A stretch of DNA of 8,078 nt from Kofleriaceae bacterium (GTDB lineage: Bacteria; Myxococcota_A; Polyangia; Haliangiales; Haliangiaceae). Positions 1-6,118 of the stretch are shown piece by piece. Position 1 is the first letter of the stretch. The number at the start of each line of letters is the position of its first letter. The position numbers were made by a program, and so were the translations under genes. A model generated the notes under the pieces. The model was not told the origin of the DNA. It did no database searches and was given only the letters and a program-made list of their open reading frames with translations. Location: contig JAESTW010000217.1 of the NCBI GenBank assembly GCA_016763395.1, positions 1 to 8,078 of the forward strand, in the 5' to 3' direction.

Positions 1-30
1 AGTTGGCGCTTTAGCTAGCGCGACTAGCGA

Positions 31-62
31 GCCTCGCATCTTCACGGATGCGGGGCTTTTTT
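31..62 (+). terminator. Rho-independent terminator of an upstream gene
   Basis: A 10-bp GC-rich stem (31-40 with 47-56, one G-T wobble) encloses a 6-nt loop and is followed directly by TTTTTT (57-62). This is a textbook intrinsic terminator reading left to right, so it closes a plus-strand gene lying outside the window. It also separates the operon starting at 263 from upstream transcription, which implies a promoter between about 63 and 262. Confidence 0.88.
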
Positions 63-179
63 GCGTTTGTGGGCACTGGGGCCACGCGCTAGGAAGCTGG
101 GGCTACGCTCTATAACGTGAGCTGAACTAGGGCCAGCTGTTTTCTGTTGATTCAGGAAACCATGCTCGAGCGAGAGCAG

Positions 180-225
180 TACATGACAACATTGATTATC
201 AGTATAATTCAGTAACTAATATAAC
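180..225 (+). promoter_or_regulatory. Probable promoter of the carbamoylation operon
   Basis: The leader turns sharply AT-rich here. A perfect TATAAT lies at 203-208, but the hexamer 17 nt upstream of it is a poor -35. A second pairing is TTGATT (192-197) with TAATAT (217-222), with a long 19-nt spacer. Either would give a short 5' leader before the Shine-Dalgarno sequence at 240-244. The region lies between the terminator at 31-62 and the first gene, where a promoter is expected. Which -10 is used cannot be decided from sequence. Confidence 0.4.
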
Positions 226-239
226 GATTTACACTATTT

Positions 240-261
240 AGGAGTTCTGCCAATGTCATAG
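240..261 (+). promoter_or_regulatory. Shine-Dalgarno plus two-codon ORF (ATG TCA TAG)
   Basis: AGGAG at 240-244 stands 8 nt before an ATG at 253-255, which is ideal spacing, yet that ATG is followed by TCA and a TAG stop (259-261). The hydrolase frame begins one base later with TTG at 263, about 18 nt from the Shine-Dalgarno sequence, which is too far for efficient direct initiation. Either ribosomes terminate on the minimal ORF and restart at TTG 263, or a one-base indel has separated the original ATG from the gene. The in-frame stop at 239-241 leaves no upstream ATG, GTG or TTG in the hydrolase frame. Confidence 0.5.
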
Positions 262-262
262 C

Positions 263-1360
263 TTGTCCACAAAGCGCACATTGACTCGGCGAGCAAAGAT
301 CATCTTGGTCTGCTCGTCCCTTGTGATGTCGCTTTTCATGGCAGAACTGTCCGTTCGATGGCTGCGGGGCAATTCCTTTCCCTTTTTGAACATCTTCGAA
401 GCCGATGAGCGATATGGGGTGGTTTTGTTTCGCGATGCGGAAACTCAAACTCGAAGTCGCGATGGTCACGTTACGGCAATTGAGACCAACTCGGAGGGAT
501 TTCGCGGGCCTGATTGGCAAGTAGATCCAAGCCGGAAGTCGGTGCTCTTGCTCGGAGATTCGCAAGTCTTTGGCTATGGGGTAGCGTGGCGCAATACCTT
601 TGCGGCCAAACTGCAGGAATCCCTGGGAGCTGAATTCCAAATTCTAAACGCGGCTGTCCCAACCTGGGGGCCCACTGAGTATTTGCTAGCTATGGATGAG
701 CTTACAGCGCGGTATCATCCCACCTCCGTTGTTTTTGTCGCCAACGTCGCCAACGATTGGTTTGAAGCGCCAGTTTCCAATACGATTCGAACAAGTGCCC
801 AAGATGGATGGGCGGTGCGACAGCACAAAAATCTAGCGTCTCCCACTTGGTTTCCCGGACGGTCGTGGCTGGCCAATCGCTCACAGCTTTGGTTTTTGGG
901 AAAGCGGACTCTCGCGGCAGCCAATGGCTCCAAAGCGTTGCCGTCCAGCGTGGCAAAAATGCTGCTTCGCAATGTACGCAATCTTCGCGGAACGGATCGC
1001 TTTGAGTCACCTCTCGGACAGTCTCTAGAGAAAGCACGGACTTTGTGTGAGCAAAGAGGGTGTGAGCTGCTGGCGGTCTCGCTCCCTCTCGATGTGCAGG
1101 TGCACAGGGCAGAATGGGAGAAATACCGAGATACGCCGGTGAATATGGCACCTTCAGAAGTGCTACTCGAGGACTTCCTTAGAGACGCCGATGCGTTGGG
1201 ACTTCGCAACACAAATTTGCTTTCTCTTTTGCGAAAGGCATCTCCCGGCGCATTTCTGTCGGATGACTATCACCTTTCTGCCCGAGGGCATGATGCGATC
1301 GCCTCGGAACTAGAAAGCCTGATTCTCGCATCGCCGAAACGGATATCTCATGCTCGCTGA
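263..1360 (+). CDS. Membrane-anchored SGNH/GDSL-type hydrolase (SxtL-like position)
   Basis: This is a 365-residue protein with a basic N-terminus and one hydrophobic segment (about residues 13-33), which should anchor it to the inner membrane with the domain outside. SGNH blocks are visible: block I LLLGDSQVFGYG with nucleophile Ser100, block II NAAVPTWGPTEYL, block III ending in Asn164-Asp165, and block V Asp334-Asp-Tyr-His337, supplying the Asp and His of a Ser/His/Asp esterase triad. The family cleaves or transfers acyl groups on lipids, glycans or small molecules; the substrate here is unknown. The start is TTG at 263, the only one preserving the membrane segment, and it is unusual because the Shine-Dalgarno sequence suits an ATG at 253. 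The gene overlaps the ferritin-like gene by 11 nt and opens the operon. GDSL proteins accompany O-carbamoyltransferases in saxitoxin clusters (SxtL), which suggests a role in substrate or product processing. Family assignment is firm; the role is inferred. Confidence 0.85.
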   Translation: MSTKRTLTRRAKIILVCSSLVMSLFMAELSVRWLRGNSFPFLNIFEADERYGVVLFRDAETQTRSRDGHVTAIETNSEGFRGPDWQVDPSRKSVLLLGDSQVFGYGVAWRNTFAAKLQESLGAEFQILNAAVPTWGPTEYLLAMDELTARYHPTSVVFVANVANDWFEAPVSNTIRTSAQDGWAVRQHKNLASPTWFPGRSWLANRSQLWFLGKRTLAAANGSKALPSSVAKMLLRNVRNLRGTDRFESPLGQSLEKARTLCEQRGCELLAVSLPLDVQVHRAEWEKYRDTPVNMAPSEVLLEDFLRDADALGLRNTNLLSLLRKASPGAFLSDDYHLSARGHDAIASELESLILASPKRISHAR

Positions 1361-2096
1361 TCAGTCTCTTACTCGCAGCCTTGTCCGACTGGTTGCCCCC
1401 ATTGTCTGGCGATCTGACCGCAAGATGGCGAGCAAGTTGGCCGGCTTTGCTGCCACCGAAGCGGGTTCTGCTTTGGACATGCTTAAGGCAGCAGAGCTGT
1501 GCGATGACAAAAAACTACGTCGGCTGTTTTTTCGCCACGCGATGGATGAAGCGCGTCATGCGAAGATGTTTCGCGCACACTCCCGCTTGCTCGGTAAGGA
1601 GAGCGACCTGCAGGAGTCCGAGTACATGCGGAGTAGCGCTACTCGGCAGAATCTCTACCAAGAGCTAGGCCTGGTGCGATTTCTGGCTTTTGTATATCAG
1701 GCGGAAAAGCGGGGGGAAGCGCATTTTGACTCTTTGCGCCGTCATTTCGCTGGACATCCCAGCTTGGAAAAACTCTTTGAGGAAATCGGCAAGGATGAAC
1801 GCTTTCATGTCGCGTACTCGAAATCACTGCTCAAACGTTTACAGGATTCTGGACGCGAAAAAGAAGTCAAGCAAGCAAAGCGCTCCATTGCAGTGCAGAC
1901 CGCGTGGGCCAGTTGGCGCCGGGCAGGTAAGAGGATAGGTAATGTTCTCAGTTGGTGTGTGTTGGCGATCACCTATGTGGTCGTAGTACCAGTATTTGCC
2001 CTGGTTCAGCGCATCACCGATCGGGGAGCAGCCCATGGCTGGCAACGCCGGCGTTTGCCAGAGGGAAGCGTTTCCGAGATGAGGAGACAATCGTGA
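1350..2096 (+). CDS. Ferritin-like putative diiron protein with C-terminal membrane helix
   Basis: This 248-residue protein begins with a four-helix ferritin-like domain carrying a two-fold set of candidate iron ligands: Glu37, Glu67-x-x-His70, Glu119 (or Glu123) and Glu150-x-x-His153. The spacings between the first and second ligands of each half (30 and 31 residues) fit the diiron families related to rubrerythrin. Such proteins bind two irons and act as oxidases, peroxidases or monooxygenases; the reaction here is not known. A basic linker leads to a hydrophobic helix (about 199-220) and a positive tail. That tail resembles the last membrane segment of SxtJ-type proteins as I remember them, which would make this a fusion. 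ATG 1350 lies inside the hydrolase gene with only a weak Shine-Dalgarno (GGA), suggesting translational coupling. The end overlaps the carbamoyltransferase start as GTGA. The fold is well supported; the function is inferred. Confidence 0.8.
   Translation: MLADQSLTRSLVRLVAPIVWRSDRKMASKLAGFAATEAGSALDMLKAAELCDDKKLRRLFFRHAMDEARHAKMFRAHSRLLGKESDLQESEYMRSSATRQNLYQELGLVRFLAFVYQAEKRGEAHFDSLRRHFAGHPSLEKLFEEIGKDERFHVAYSKSLLKRLQDSGREKEVKQAKRSIAVQTAWASWRRAGKRIGNVLSWCVLAITYVVVVPVFALVQRITDRGAAHGWQRRRLPEGSVSEMRRQS
2081..2086 (+). promoter_or_regulatory. Ribosome binding site fixing the carbamoyltransferase start
   Basis: GAGGAG lies 6 nt before GTG 2093, inside the end of the ferritin-like gene. GTG 2093 gives the family-typical N-terminus MKILGISAFFHD. 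The same frame stays open upstream, but that extension is read from ferritin-gene sequence and lacks family character. Confidence 0.85.
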
Positions 2097-3838
2097 AGAT
2101 TCTAGGAATTAGCGCCTTTTTTCACGATGCTGCAGCCGCAATTGTGGTGGATGGTGTGATTGTTGCTGCGGCCCAAGAGGAGAGATTCTCGCGTATCAAG
2201 CAAGATGCATCGCTTCCGGTTCAAGCTGTCCGGTATTGCCTGGACGAGGCGGAACTCTCGATGGCAGAAATCGATTATGTAGTGTTCTACGAAAAACCCC
2301 TGCGTAAGTTTGAACGCATTTTGGTGTCGCAGTTAAGAGCTTTCCCCCGCGGACTTCGGCAATTCGGTCGAGCGATGCGGACATGGCTTGGCTCCCGCTT
2401 GTGGCTCAAAAGTGATATCTGCAAGGAACTCGGCTGCAGTTCGCAGCAATTGCTCTTCTCGGAGCATCATTTGTCTCATGCTGCCTCTGCATATCTCTGT
2501 TCTCCATTTCAAGACGCTGCTATTGTCACCATCGACGGGGTTGGTGAGTCCGCTACCACAAGTGTTTTTCATGGTTTTGCAGAGGAGGGGTGTCCGAAAA
2601 TCGATCTGAAGCTCGAGTTGCCTTATCCGCATTCCATTGGTCTTCTCTATTCTTCACTCACCGCCTATCTCGGTTTTCGGGTGAATGAGGGCGAGTACAA
2701 AGTCATGGGCCTGTCCTCCTATGGACAGCCGAAGTACCTGGAGGAATTTGCAAGCTTGGCGAGTGTCGGTGATGATGGCAGTTTAGAAATTAACCCTAGG
2801 TATTTCTCCTATCACTATCACGCGACAAAGAGTTTTACCCCAGCGCTCGAGGCATTATTGGGACCGAGCCGGATCCCGGGAAGCCCTCTAGAGTACCCGA
2901 GCGGTGATATCGACATGCAGCGATACGCGGATGTGGCTGCCTCTCTTCAGACATTTACTGAAGAGTATCTTCTGGTACTTATGGGCGAGGCGAAGAGGCA
3001 GACCCAATCAAACTCCCTGTGCTTAGCTGGTGGAGTCGCGCTCAACTCTGTTGCCAATCGACGAATCTGTGAGGAAGGGCCATTTGAGCATGTCTTTGTC
3101 CAGCCAGCAGCGGGTGACGCAGGCGGCGCGCTGGGGGCGGCGCTCTACGCTAGCTGTGTTTTGCACAATGATCCTCGTCCCAGACTGTCTTCGGTGGCGC
3201 TTGGTCAAAGCTTCGCACCTGCGAGTATCGAGAAGTTTTTAGATGACTGCGGTGTCAAGTATACGAAATATTCCGACGATGAAGAACTTGCTGACGAGGT
3301 GGCGCAACGGATGTCAGTGGGGCAAGTCGGTGGGTGGTTTCAAGGCCGCTTCGAATGGGGGCCAAGGGCATTGGGCAATCGATCGATTCTCGCCGATCCT
3401 CGGTATGCCTCAACTCGTGATCGAGTCAACCGAGCGATTAAATTTCGTGAGAAGTTTCGTCCTTTCGCTCCCATGGTTCTCTCAGAAGATACGCACCTTT
3501 GGTTCGATCTCGGACGCAATCGAGATCGATTGCTAGCGCCATTTATGTGCTCGGTAATGCCGGCAACAGCGGCGGCCAAAGAGAAACTTTCGGCGGTTGT
3601 ACATGTGGACGGGACAGCGAGAGTTCAGGTGGTCGGCAGATCCTCAAATCCGAGGACACGGCGTTTGCTTCAGGCCTTTAAGAAAAAAACCGGAGTTGGG
3701 GTTCTGCTCAATACCTCCATGAACTTGAAGGACGAACCAATATGCGCCTCGCCTGCCGAAGCGTACGGGGCTTTCGTCCGATCTGACATGGACTTCCTAA
3801 CACTGGAAAACTGTCTCATTGTGAAAGACCAAATATGA
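2093..3838 (+). CDS. O-carbamoyltransferase, NodU/CmcH/TobZ family (SxtI-like)
   Basis: This 581-residue protein has the family's usual length and covers both domains. The N-terminal Kae1-like domain (Carbam_trans_N) shows GISAFFHD, AAAQEERFSR, the metal-binding His125-x3-His129, the TIDGVGE loop with Asp148, and GDAGGALGAAL with Asp342. These correspond in order to the two His and two Asp iron ligands of TobZ. The C-terminal YrdC-like domain (Carbam_trans_C) shows WGPRALGNRSIL (about residue 422 onward), KFREKFRPFAP and GVLLNTSMN. By family knowledge the enzyme makes carbamoyl-adenylate from carbamoyl phosphate and ATP, then moves the carbamoyl group to a hydroxyl of a sugar, antibiotic or toxin. 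No motif looks degraded, so it should be active. The acceptor is unknown, and no glycosyl, polyketide or peptide synthesis genes are in view. It overlaps both neighbours by 4 nt, so its dose is tied to theirs. Confidence 0.95.
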   Translation: MKILGISAFFHDAAAAIVVDGVIVAAAQEERFSRIKQDASLPVQAVRYCLDEAELSMAEIDYVVFYEKPLRKFERILVSQLRAFPRGLRQFGRAMRTWLGSRLWLKSDICKELGCSSQQLLFSEHHLSHAASAYLCSPFQDAAIVTIDGVGESATTSVFHGFAEEGCPKIDLKLELPYPHSIGLLYSSLTAYLGFRVNEGEYKVMGLSSYGQPKYLEEFASLASVGDDGSLEINPRYFSYHYHATKSFTPALEALLGPSRIPGSPLEYPSGDIDMQRYADVAASLQTFTEEYLLVLMGEAKRQTQSNSLCLAGGVALNSVANRRICEEGPFEHVFVQPAAGDAGGALGAALYASCVLHNDPRPRLSSVALGQSFAPASIEKFLDDCGVKYTKYSDDEELADEVAQRMSVGQVGGWFQGRFEWGPRALGNRSILADPRYASTRDRVNRAIKFREKFRPFAPMVLSEDTHLWFDLGRNRDRLLAPFMCSVMPATAAAKEKLSAVVHVDGTARVQVVGRSSNPRTRRLLQAFKKKTGVGVLLNTSMNLKDEPICASPAEAYGAFVRSDMDFLTLENCLIVKDQI

Positions 3839-4056
3839 CAACCAAAGTTCCGGTCAGAAGTGTGTTCACTCCGGCGTCGTGGGGACAACGCATGGCAGAG
3901 CGTGGCCGGACAGCGGGTGAACTCGCTGGATTGCTCATCCGCAACGGTCGTTGGTGGCTCTTGCCAATGCTCATCATTATGTCTCTCACAGCAGTTCTTC
4001 TCGGGGTGGTACATGTCATTGAGTACGCAGCCCCATTTGTCTACACCGTTTTCTAA
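3835..4056 (+). CDS. DUF5989-type small membrane protein (SxtK-like)
   Basis: This 73-residue protein has an amphipathic, basic N-terminal half and one strong hydrophobic helix (about 40-62) entered by RWWLLP, then a conserved-looking end, APFVYTVF. That pairing of WLLP before the helix and a terminal APF-Y-F motif is what I recognise as DUF5989, a family repeatedly found beside O-carbamoyltransferases; SxtK of the saxitoxin cluster is a comparably small protein in the same position. It is somewhat longer than the roughly 50-residue norm because of its N-terminal extension. ATG 3835 overlaps the carbamoyltransferase stop as ATGA, indicating coupled translation. The probable role is to recruit the cytoplasmic carbamoyltransferase to the membrane or help it, but no biochemical function is known. 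The assignment rests on remembered motif and context. Confidence 0.8.
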   Translation: MTTKVPVRSVFTPASWGQRMAERGRTAGELAGLLIRNGRWWLLPMLIIMSLTAVLLGVVHVIEYAAPFVYTVF

Positions 4057-4081
4057 AACATCTACTTTCAACAGGAGCATT

Positions 4082-4609
4082 ATGCAAACAATACGATTTC
4101 TATCCTTCCTTTTTCTTGGTCTGTCAGCTTGTTCTTTGTATATCGAAGACGATAGCAATAGCGATGAGTCAAGCCACTACTCGGGGCAAGGGAGCCGCGG
4201 TTCAGACTCAAGCGGCAATCCAGATTACGAACAATTCTGTGACTCTGAAGGGGAGGATTGTAGCCTCGAAGGTTGTTGTGAAGGTACATACTGCATCTTC
4301 GAGTTAAACGCTTACGTGCCGTCCATTTGTGTGGCCGCTGGCGAAACGGGTGAATACTGTACAGAGAACCATCATTGCGCGAGCTCGCTTTGTGAAGATC
4401 GTAAATGTTCTCCTTGTGACAACAGCTGTGACCAAAGTGGTAGCGAATGTGATTACAACTCCTGTTGTGAAGGAAGTTATTGCAGCGTAGAACTCTCGCC
4501 TTATGCTGTTCCCGAGTGCGTGGCACCTAGAGAACTGGGCGAGTACTGCATTGATGAGAACCATTGCGCGAGCGGGCTTTGCGTCGCTGGCTATTGCGCA
4601 GCTCCGTAA
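4082..4609 (+). CDS. Cysteine-rich lipoprotein with two tandem 10-Cys modules
   Basis: This 175-residue protein has a short lipoprotein signal: a basic residue, a hydrophobic stretch and the lipobox LSAC, with Cys17 as the lipidated residue. A Ser/Asp/Gly-rich linker (18-52) precedes two 57-residue modules (53-109 and 116-172) with the same cysteine pattern: C-x6-C-x4-CC-x4-C-x11-C-x9-C-x5-C-x4-C-x4-C. A further Cys112 sits in the joint. The pattern suggests disulfide-knotted domains outside the cytoplasm, similar in style to Dickkopf- or EGF-like cysteine-rich repeats common in myxobacterial surface proteins. I do not assign a Pfam family. ATG 4082 is chosen because it gives the lipobox and has AGGAG at 4073-4077, though the 4-nt spacer is short; the frame is open further upstream, but that would bury the signal. 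The gene lies 25 nt after the DUF5989 gene and may share its transcript. Function is unknown, and the link to carbamoylation is not established. Confidence 0.8.
   Translation: MQTIRFLSFLFLGLSACSLYIEDDSNSDESSHYSGQGSRGSDSSGNPDYEQFCDSEGEDCSLEGCCEGTYCIFELNAYVPSICVAAGETGEYCTENHHCASSLCEDRKCSPCDNSCDQSGSECDYNSCCEGSYCSVELSPYAVPECVAPRELGEYCIDENHCASGLCVAGYCAAP
4238..4408 (+). repeat. Cys-rich module 1 of the lipoprotein
   Basis: Encodes residues 53-109 with ten cysteines. Spacing is identical to module 2 at every position, and shared words include CCEG-YC, GEYC, HCAS and LC. DNA identity is only moderate, so the duplication is old and the cysteine spacing has been kept by selection. Confidence 0.85.
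4427..4597 (+). repeat. Cys-rich module 2 of the lipoprotein
   Basis: Encodes residues 116-172. It is the second copy of the 57-residue, ten-cysteine unit and ends three residues before the stop. The 6-residue joint between the modules carries one unpaired extra cysteine (Cys112). Confidence 0.85.
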
Positions 4610-4901
4610 GCGCCGGCAATGTCCCATCGCTTGTTAGCTTTCGGTAGCAGCTAGTCGACAATCACCCATCTCTAAGAATATCTCGCACACAAATAACTCA
4701 GAAGAGCCAAGTTTAACAATGGATGGGACACCCCACTCCCACAAAGAAGAGGTTTCGCAGCGAATTGGAGAAGCAATCACGCGGGCCAATTGGGTTCAGA
4801 GAGCCCGCATTGGGCTATTTTTACGATGTGCCCCAAAAGACTCGTAATATCAAAGTTTTACAACCCATGATCGTAGCCCCCCAGATAGTAGGCCCCTGGG
4901 C
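4610..4901. other. Convergent intergenic region, no gene recognised
   Basis: These 292 bp lie between the lipoprotein stop and the stop of the minus-strand barrel gene. A plus-strand reading frame (4723-4968) exists, but it has no Shine-Dalgarno sequence, no recognisable motif, and it runs antisense into the barrel gene. Several short hairpins are visible: AGCCC/GGGCT at 4802-4816, GCGGGC at 4781-4786 with GCCCGC at 4803-4808 as its alternative, and CTGGG/CCCAG at about 4896-4912. No strong terminator for the minus strand is evident. Confidence 0.6.
4802..4822 (+). terminator. Weak intrinsic terminator candidate
   Basis: A 5-bp stem, AGCCC/GGGCT, with a 5-nt loop is followed by ATTTTT. It would end plus-strand transcription about 190 bp after the lipoprotein gene. 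The stem is short and competes with another hairpin (4781-4786 with 4803-4808), so efficiency is doubtful. Confidence 0.35.
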
Positions 4902-5474
4902 TCAAATCCCAGCTGTGAAGCCAAGGAAAAAGCTTAGGTTCTCAGGGCCGTTGGGGAAGCGGGCGTAGCGCATTTCTCCACCCAATAGCCAATTCCCGAC
5001 AACAGCGTATTCGTATCCCAGCCCACCGTAGTAGCCGACATAGCGGCGTTTGTCTTGCGGGGGCAGCGGCACGTTGGACGTCGAATAGATACCACCCGCA
5101 GTAGCGGTAATAAACCTCGGTTCAAAACTGAGACGGCGTCGAATACGAAGTCCCAAATCGGCCTCCGTAACCCGGACACTTTGATCTACCAATGAGCTGT
5201 CCGACGCCAGATAGAATCCGTACACCAGAGTTGTCCAGCCAAGCCCAACACTCCACGCTGACTCGCCCAGCCGCACGTCAATGCCGGTGTGAATCCCAAA
5301 CTGCATCCCGGTGCGATAGCGCGTTCCCAACTCCCCTTGGTTCACGCGAGCAAGGGCCACGATGCCAAAGCGTCCGACCACTTGGGAGTCCTCAGCGGAG
5401 TCGGCACGTGCGATTGTCTCTCCAGCTACCAAAAAGGAGACAATCAATCCCCATCGTATTGCCCTGTCGCCCAC
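4902..5474 (-). CDS. Small exported protein, probable outer-membrane beta-barrel
   Basis: This 190-residue protein starts at GTG 5474. A signal peptide is visible: basic residues, hydrophobic WGLIVSFLVAG, then a likely cut after ARA near residue 24. The mature part is rich in Gly, Tyr and alternating polar/hydrophobic stretches (for example FGIHTGIDVRLG, GYYGGLGYEYAVVG and LLGGEMRYARF) and ends in a strand-like SFFLGFTAGI. This is the texture of an 8-stranded-type barrel or a conserved hypothetical surface protein. No known family was recognised. It begins 7 nt after the stop of the cyclic-nucleotide-binding gene, so the two form an operon and the barrel is downstream. Only a weak Shine-Dalgarno (AGAAAG, at the upstream stop) supports GTG 5474, and coupling to the upstream gene is likely. 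Barrel topology is inferred from composition alone. Confidence 0.6.
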   Translation of the reverse strand: MGDRAIRWGLIVSFLVAGETIARADSAEDSQVVGRFGIVALARVNQGELGTRYRTGMQFGIHTGIDVRLGESAWSVGLGWTTLVYGFYLASDSSLVDQSVRVTEADLGLRIRRRLSFEPRFITATAGGIYSTSNVPLPPQDKRRYVGYYGGLGYEYAVVGNWLLGGEMRYARFPNGPENLSFFLGFTAGI

Positions 5475-5481
5475 TGGCTTT

Positions 5482-5994
5482 CTAAAACTTGGAAGATGTC
5501 GCCAAAAATGTCATTTTGTCGTTTGTCGCTCGCAAGCGTCCACTGAGCGTTCGGACAAAACTCCAGAGAAGTTCGTAAGCCAAATCTCGGTCGACGAAAA
5601 GTAAGTCCTCCAGGTCGGTTCGGCTAATAACGAAACATTTGAGGCTCTCGTGGGCGATCACGGTGGCTGAGCGTGGGTGAGAATCCAGCAGAGACATCTC
5701 GCCAAAGTAACCACCCGGACGAAGTACAGCTAAAGCCTCCTCCCCCATTCCCGGAACGATCCGACTGATTCGGACAGCGCCCTCCAGCACGATATAAAAC
5801 TTGTCGCCGGGCGATCCTTCCTCAAACACGATCGCACCACTCTTGGTGCTTTCCTTCTGCCCGATGTCTGCAACCCGCTGCAGGGTCGATTTCCCTAGTG
5901 CTGCGAAGAGGTCAATCTGCTCAAGGATTTCAACTTCAGTCTTGCCGTCTACCTCGACAGTAGGTGGTGCGCTCTTCTCTTTGCTATCGGCCAT
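5482..5994 (-). CDS. Stand-alone cyclic-nucleotide-binding domain protein
   Basis: This 170-residue protein is one Crp/PKA-type cNMP-binding domain (about residues 28-150). The beta-roll start IVFEEGSPGDKFYIVLEG is clear, as is the phosphate-binding cassette GYFGEMSLLDSHPRSATV. In it Glu99 (binding the ribose hydroxyl in relatives) and Arg108 (binding the cyclic phosphate) are both present with the 9-residue spacing of PKA. The ligand pocket is therefore likely intact and able to bind cAMP or cGMP. A C-terminal helix follows, but there is no helix-turn-helix, kinase, cyclase or channel segment, so it is not a DNA-binding Crp by itself and must act through a partner. ATG 5994 has GGGGA about 10 nt upstream. 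It is the first gene of a two-gene operon with the putative barrel protein. The effector partner is unknown. Confidence 0.88.
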   Translation of the reverse strand: MADSKEKSAPPTVEVDGKTEVEILEQIDLFAALGKSTLQRVADIGQKESTKSGAIVFEEGSPGDKFYIVLEGAVRISRIVPGMGEEALAVLRPGGYFGEMSLLDSHPRSATVIAHESLKCFVISRTDLEDLLFVDRDLAYELLWSFVRTLSGRLRATNDKMTFLATSSKF

Positions 5995-6019
5995 TTGTCA
6001 GAATCCCCGGTTCCCATCA

Positions 6020-6025
6020 AGTATA
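6020..6025 (-). promoter_or_regulatory. Possible -10 box for the cNMP-binding gene
   Basis: On the minus strand TATACT (5 of 6 matches to TATAAT) lies 25 nt before ATG 5994, downstream of the terminator at 6061-6091. No good -35 is seen 16-18 nt further up. The position is plausible but the signal is weak. Confidence 0.25.
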
Positions 6026-6060
6026 GCGACATTGGCGCCTGAGAGCACATGAGCCTTGAG

Positions 6061-6091
6061 ACAAAACAAAGGGCACGCCAATGACGTGCCC
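6061..6091 (-). terminator. Intrinsic terminator of the transglutaminase-like gene
   Basis: A perfect 7-bp stem (6071-6077 with 6085-6091, GGGCACG/CGTGCCC) and a 7-nt loop are followed on the minus strand by the T-rich tail TTTGTTTTGT. It begins about 28 nt after the stop at 6119, so it ends the transcript of the large minus-strand gene and insulates the cNMP-binding operon. Confidence 0.8.
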
Positions 6092-6118
6092 AGTACCTAT
6101 CTATGTTCGCTTATGTAT

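Noticed and set aside
702..1212. Overlapping minus-strand frames opposite the SGNH hydrolase
   Set aside because: They are antisense to a gene with complete catalytic motifs and have no recognisable protein features.
1952..2092. N-terminal extension of the carbamoyltransferase frame back to 1952
   Set aside because: It lies wholly inside the ferritin-like gene and has no family similarity, whereas GTG 2093 has GAGGAG 6 nt upstream and gives the standard family N-terminus.
3860..4081. Extension of the Cys-rich lipoprotein frame upstream to 3860
   Set aside because: It overlaps the DUF5989 gene in another frame and would bury the lipoprotein signal; ATG 4082 has a Shine-Dalgarno sequence and yields a proper lipobox.
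3670..4158. Minus-strand reading frame of 162 codons opposite the carbamoyltransferase end and DUF5989 gene
   Set aside because: It is antisense to well-supported genes, has no motifs, and its composition fits a shadow frame.
4896..4923. tRNA 3'-end-like element (5-bp T-arm with loop CTCAAAT, 7-nt strand, then GCCA), possible attachment-site relic
   Set aside because: No matching 5' acceptor strand, D arm or anticodon arm exists at the expected distance, and the sequence is explained by the 3' end of the barrel gene (Thr-Ala-Gly-Ile-stop). It is most likely coincidence.
4723..4968. Plus-strand 81-codon reading frame
   Set aside because: It has no ribosome site, no recognisable motif and an unusual Lys/Pro/Arg composition, and its end is antisense to the barrel gene.
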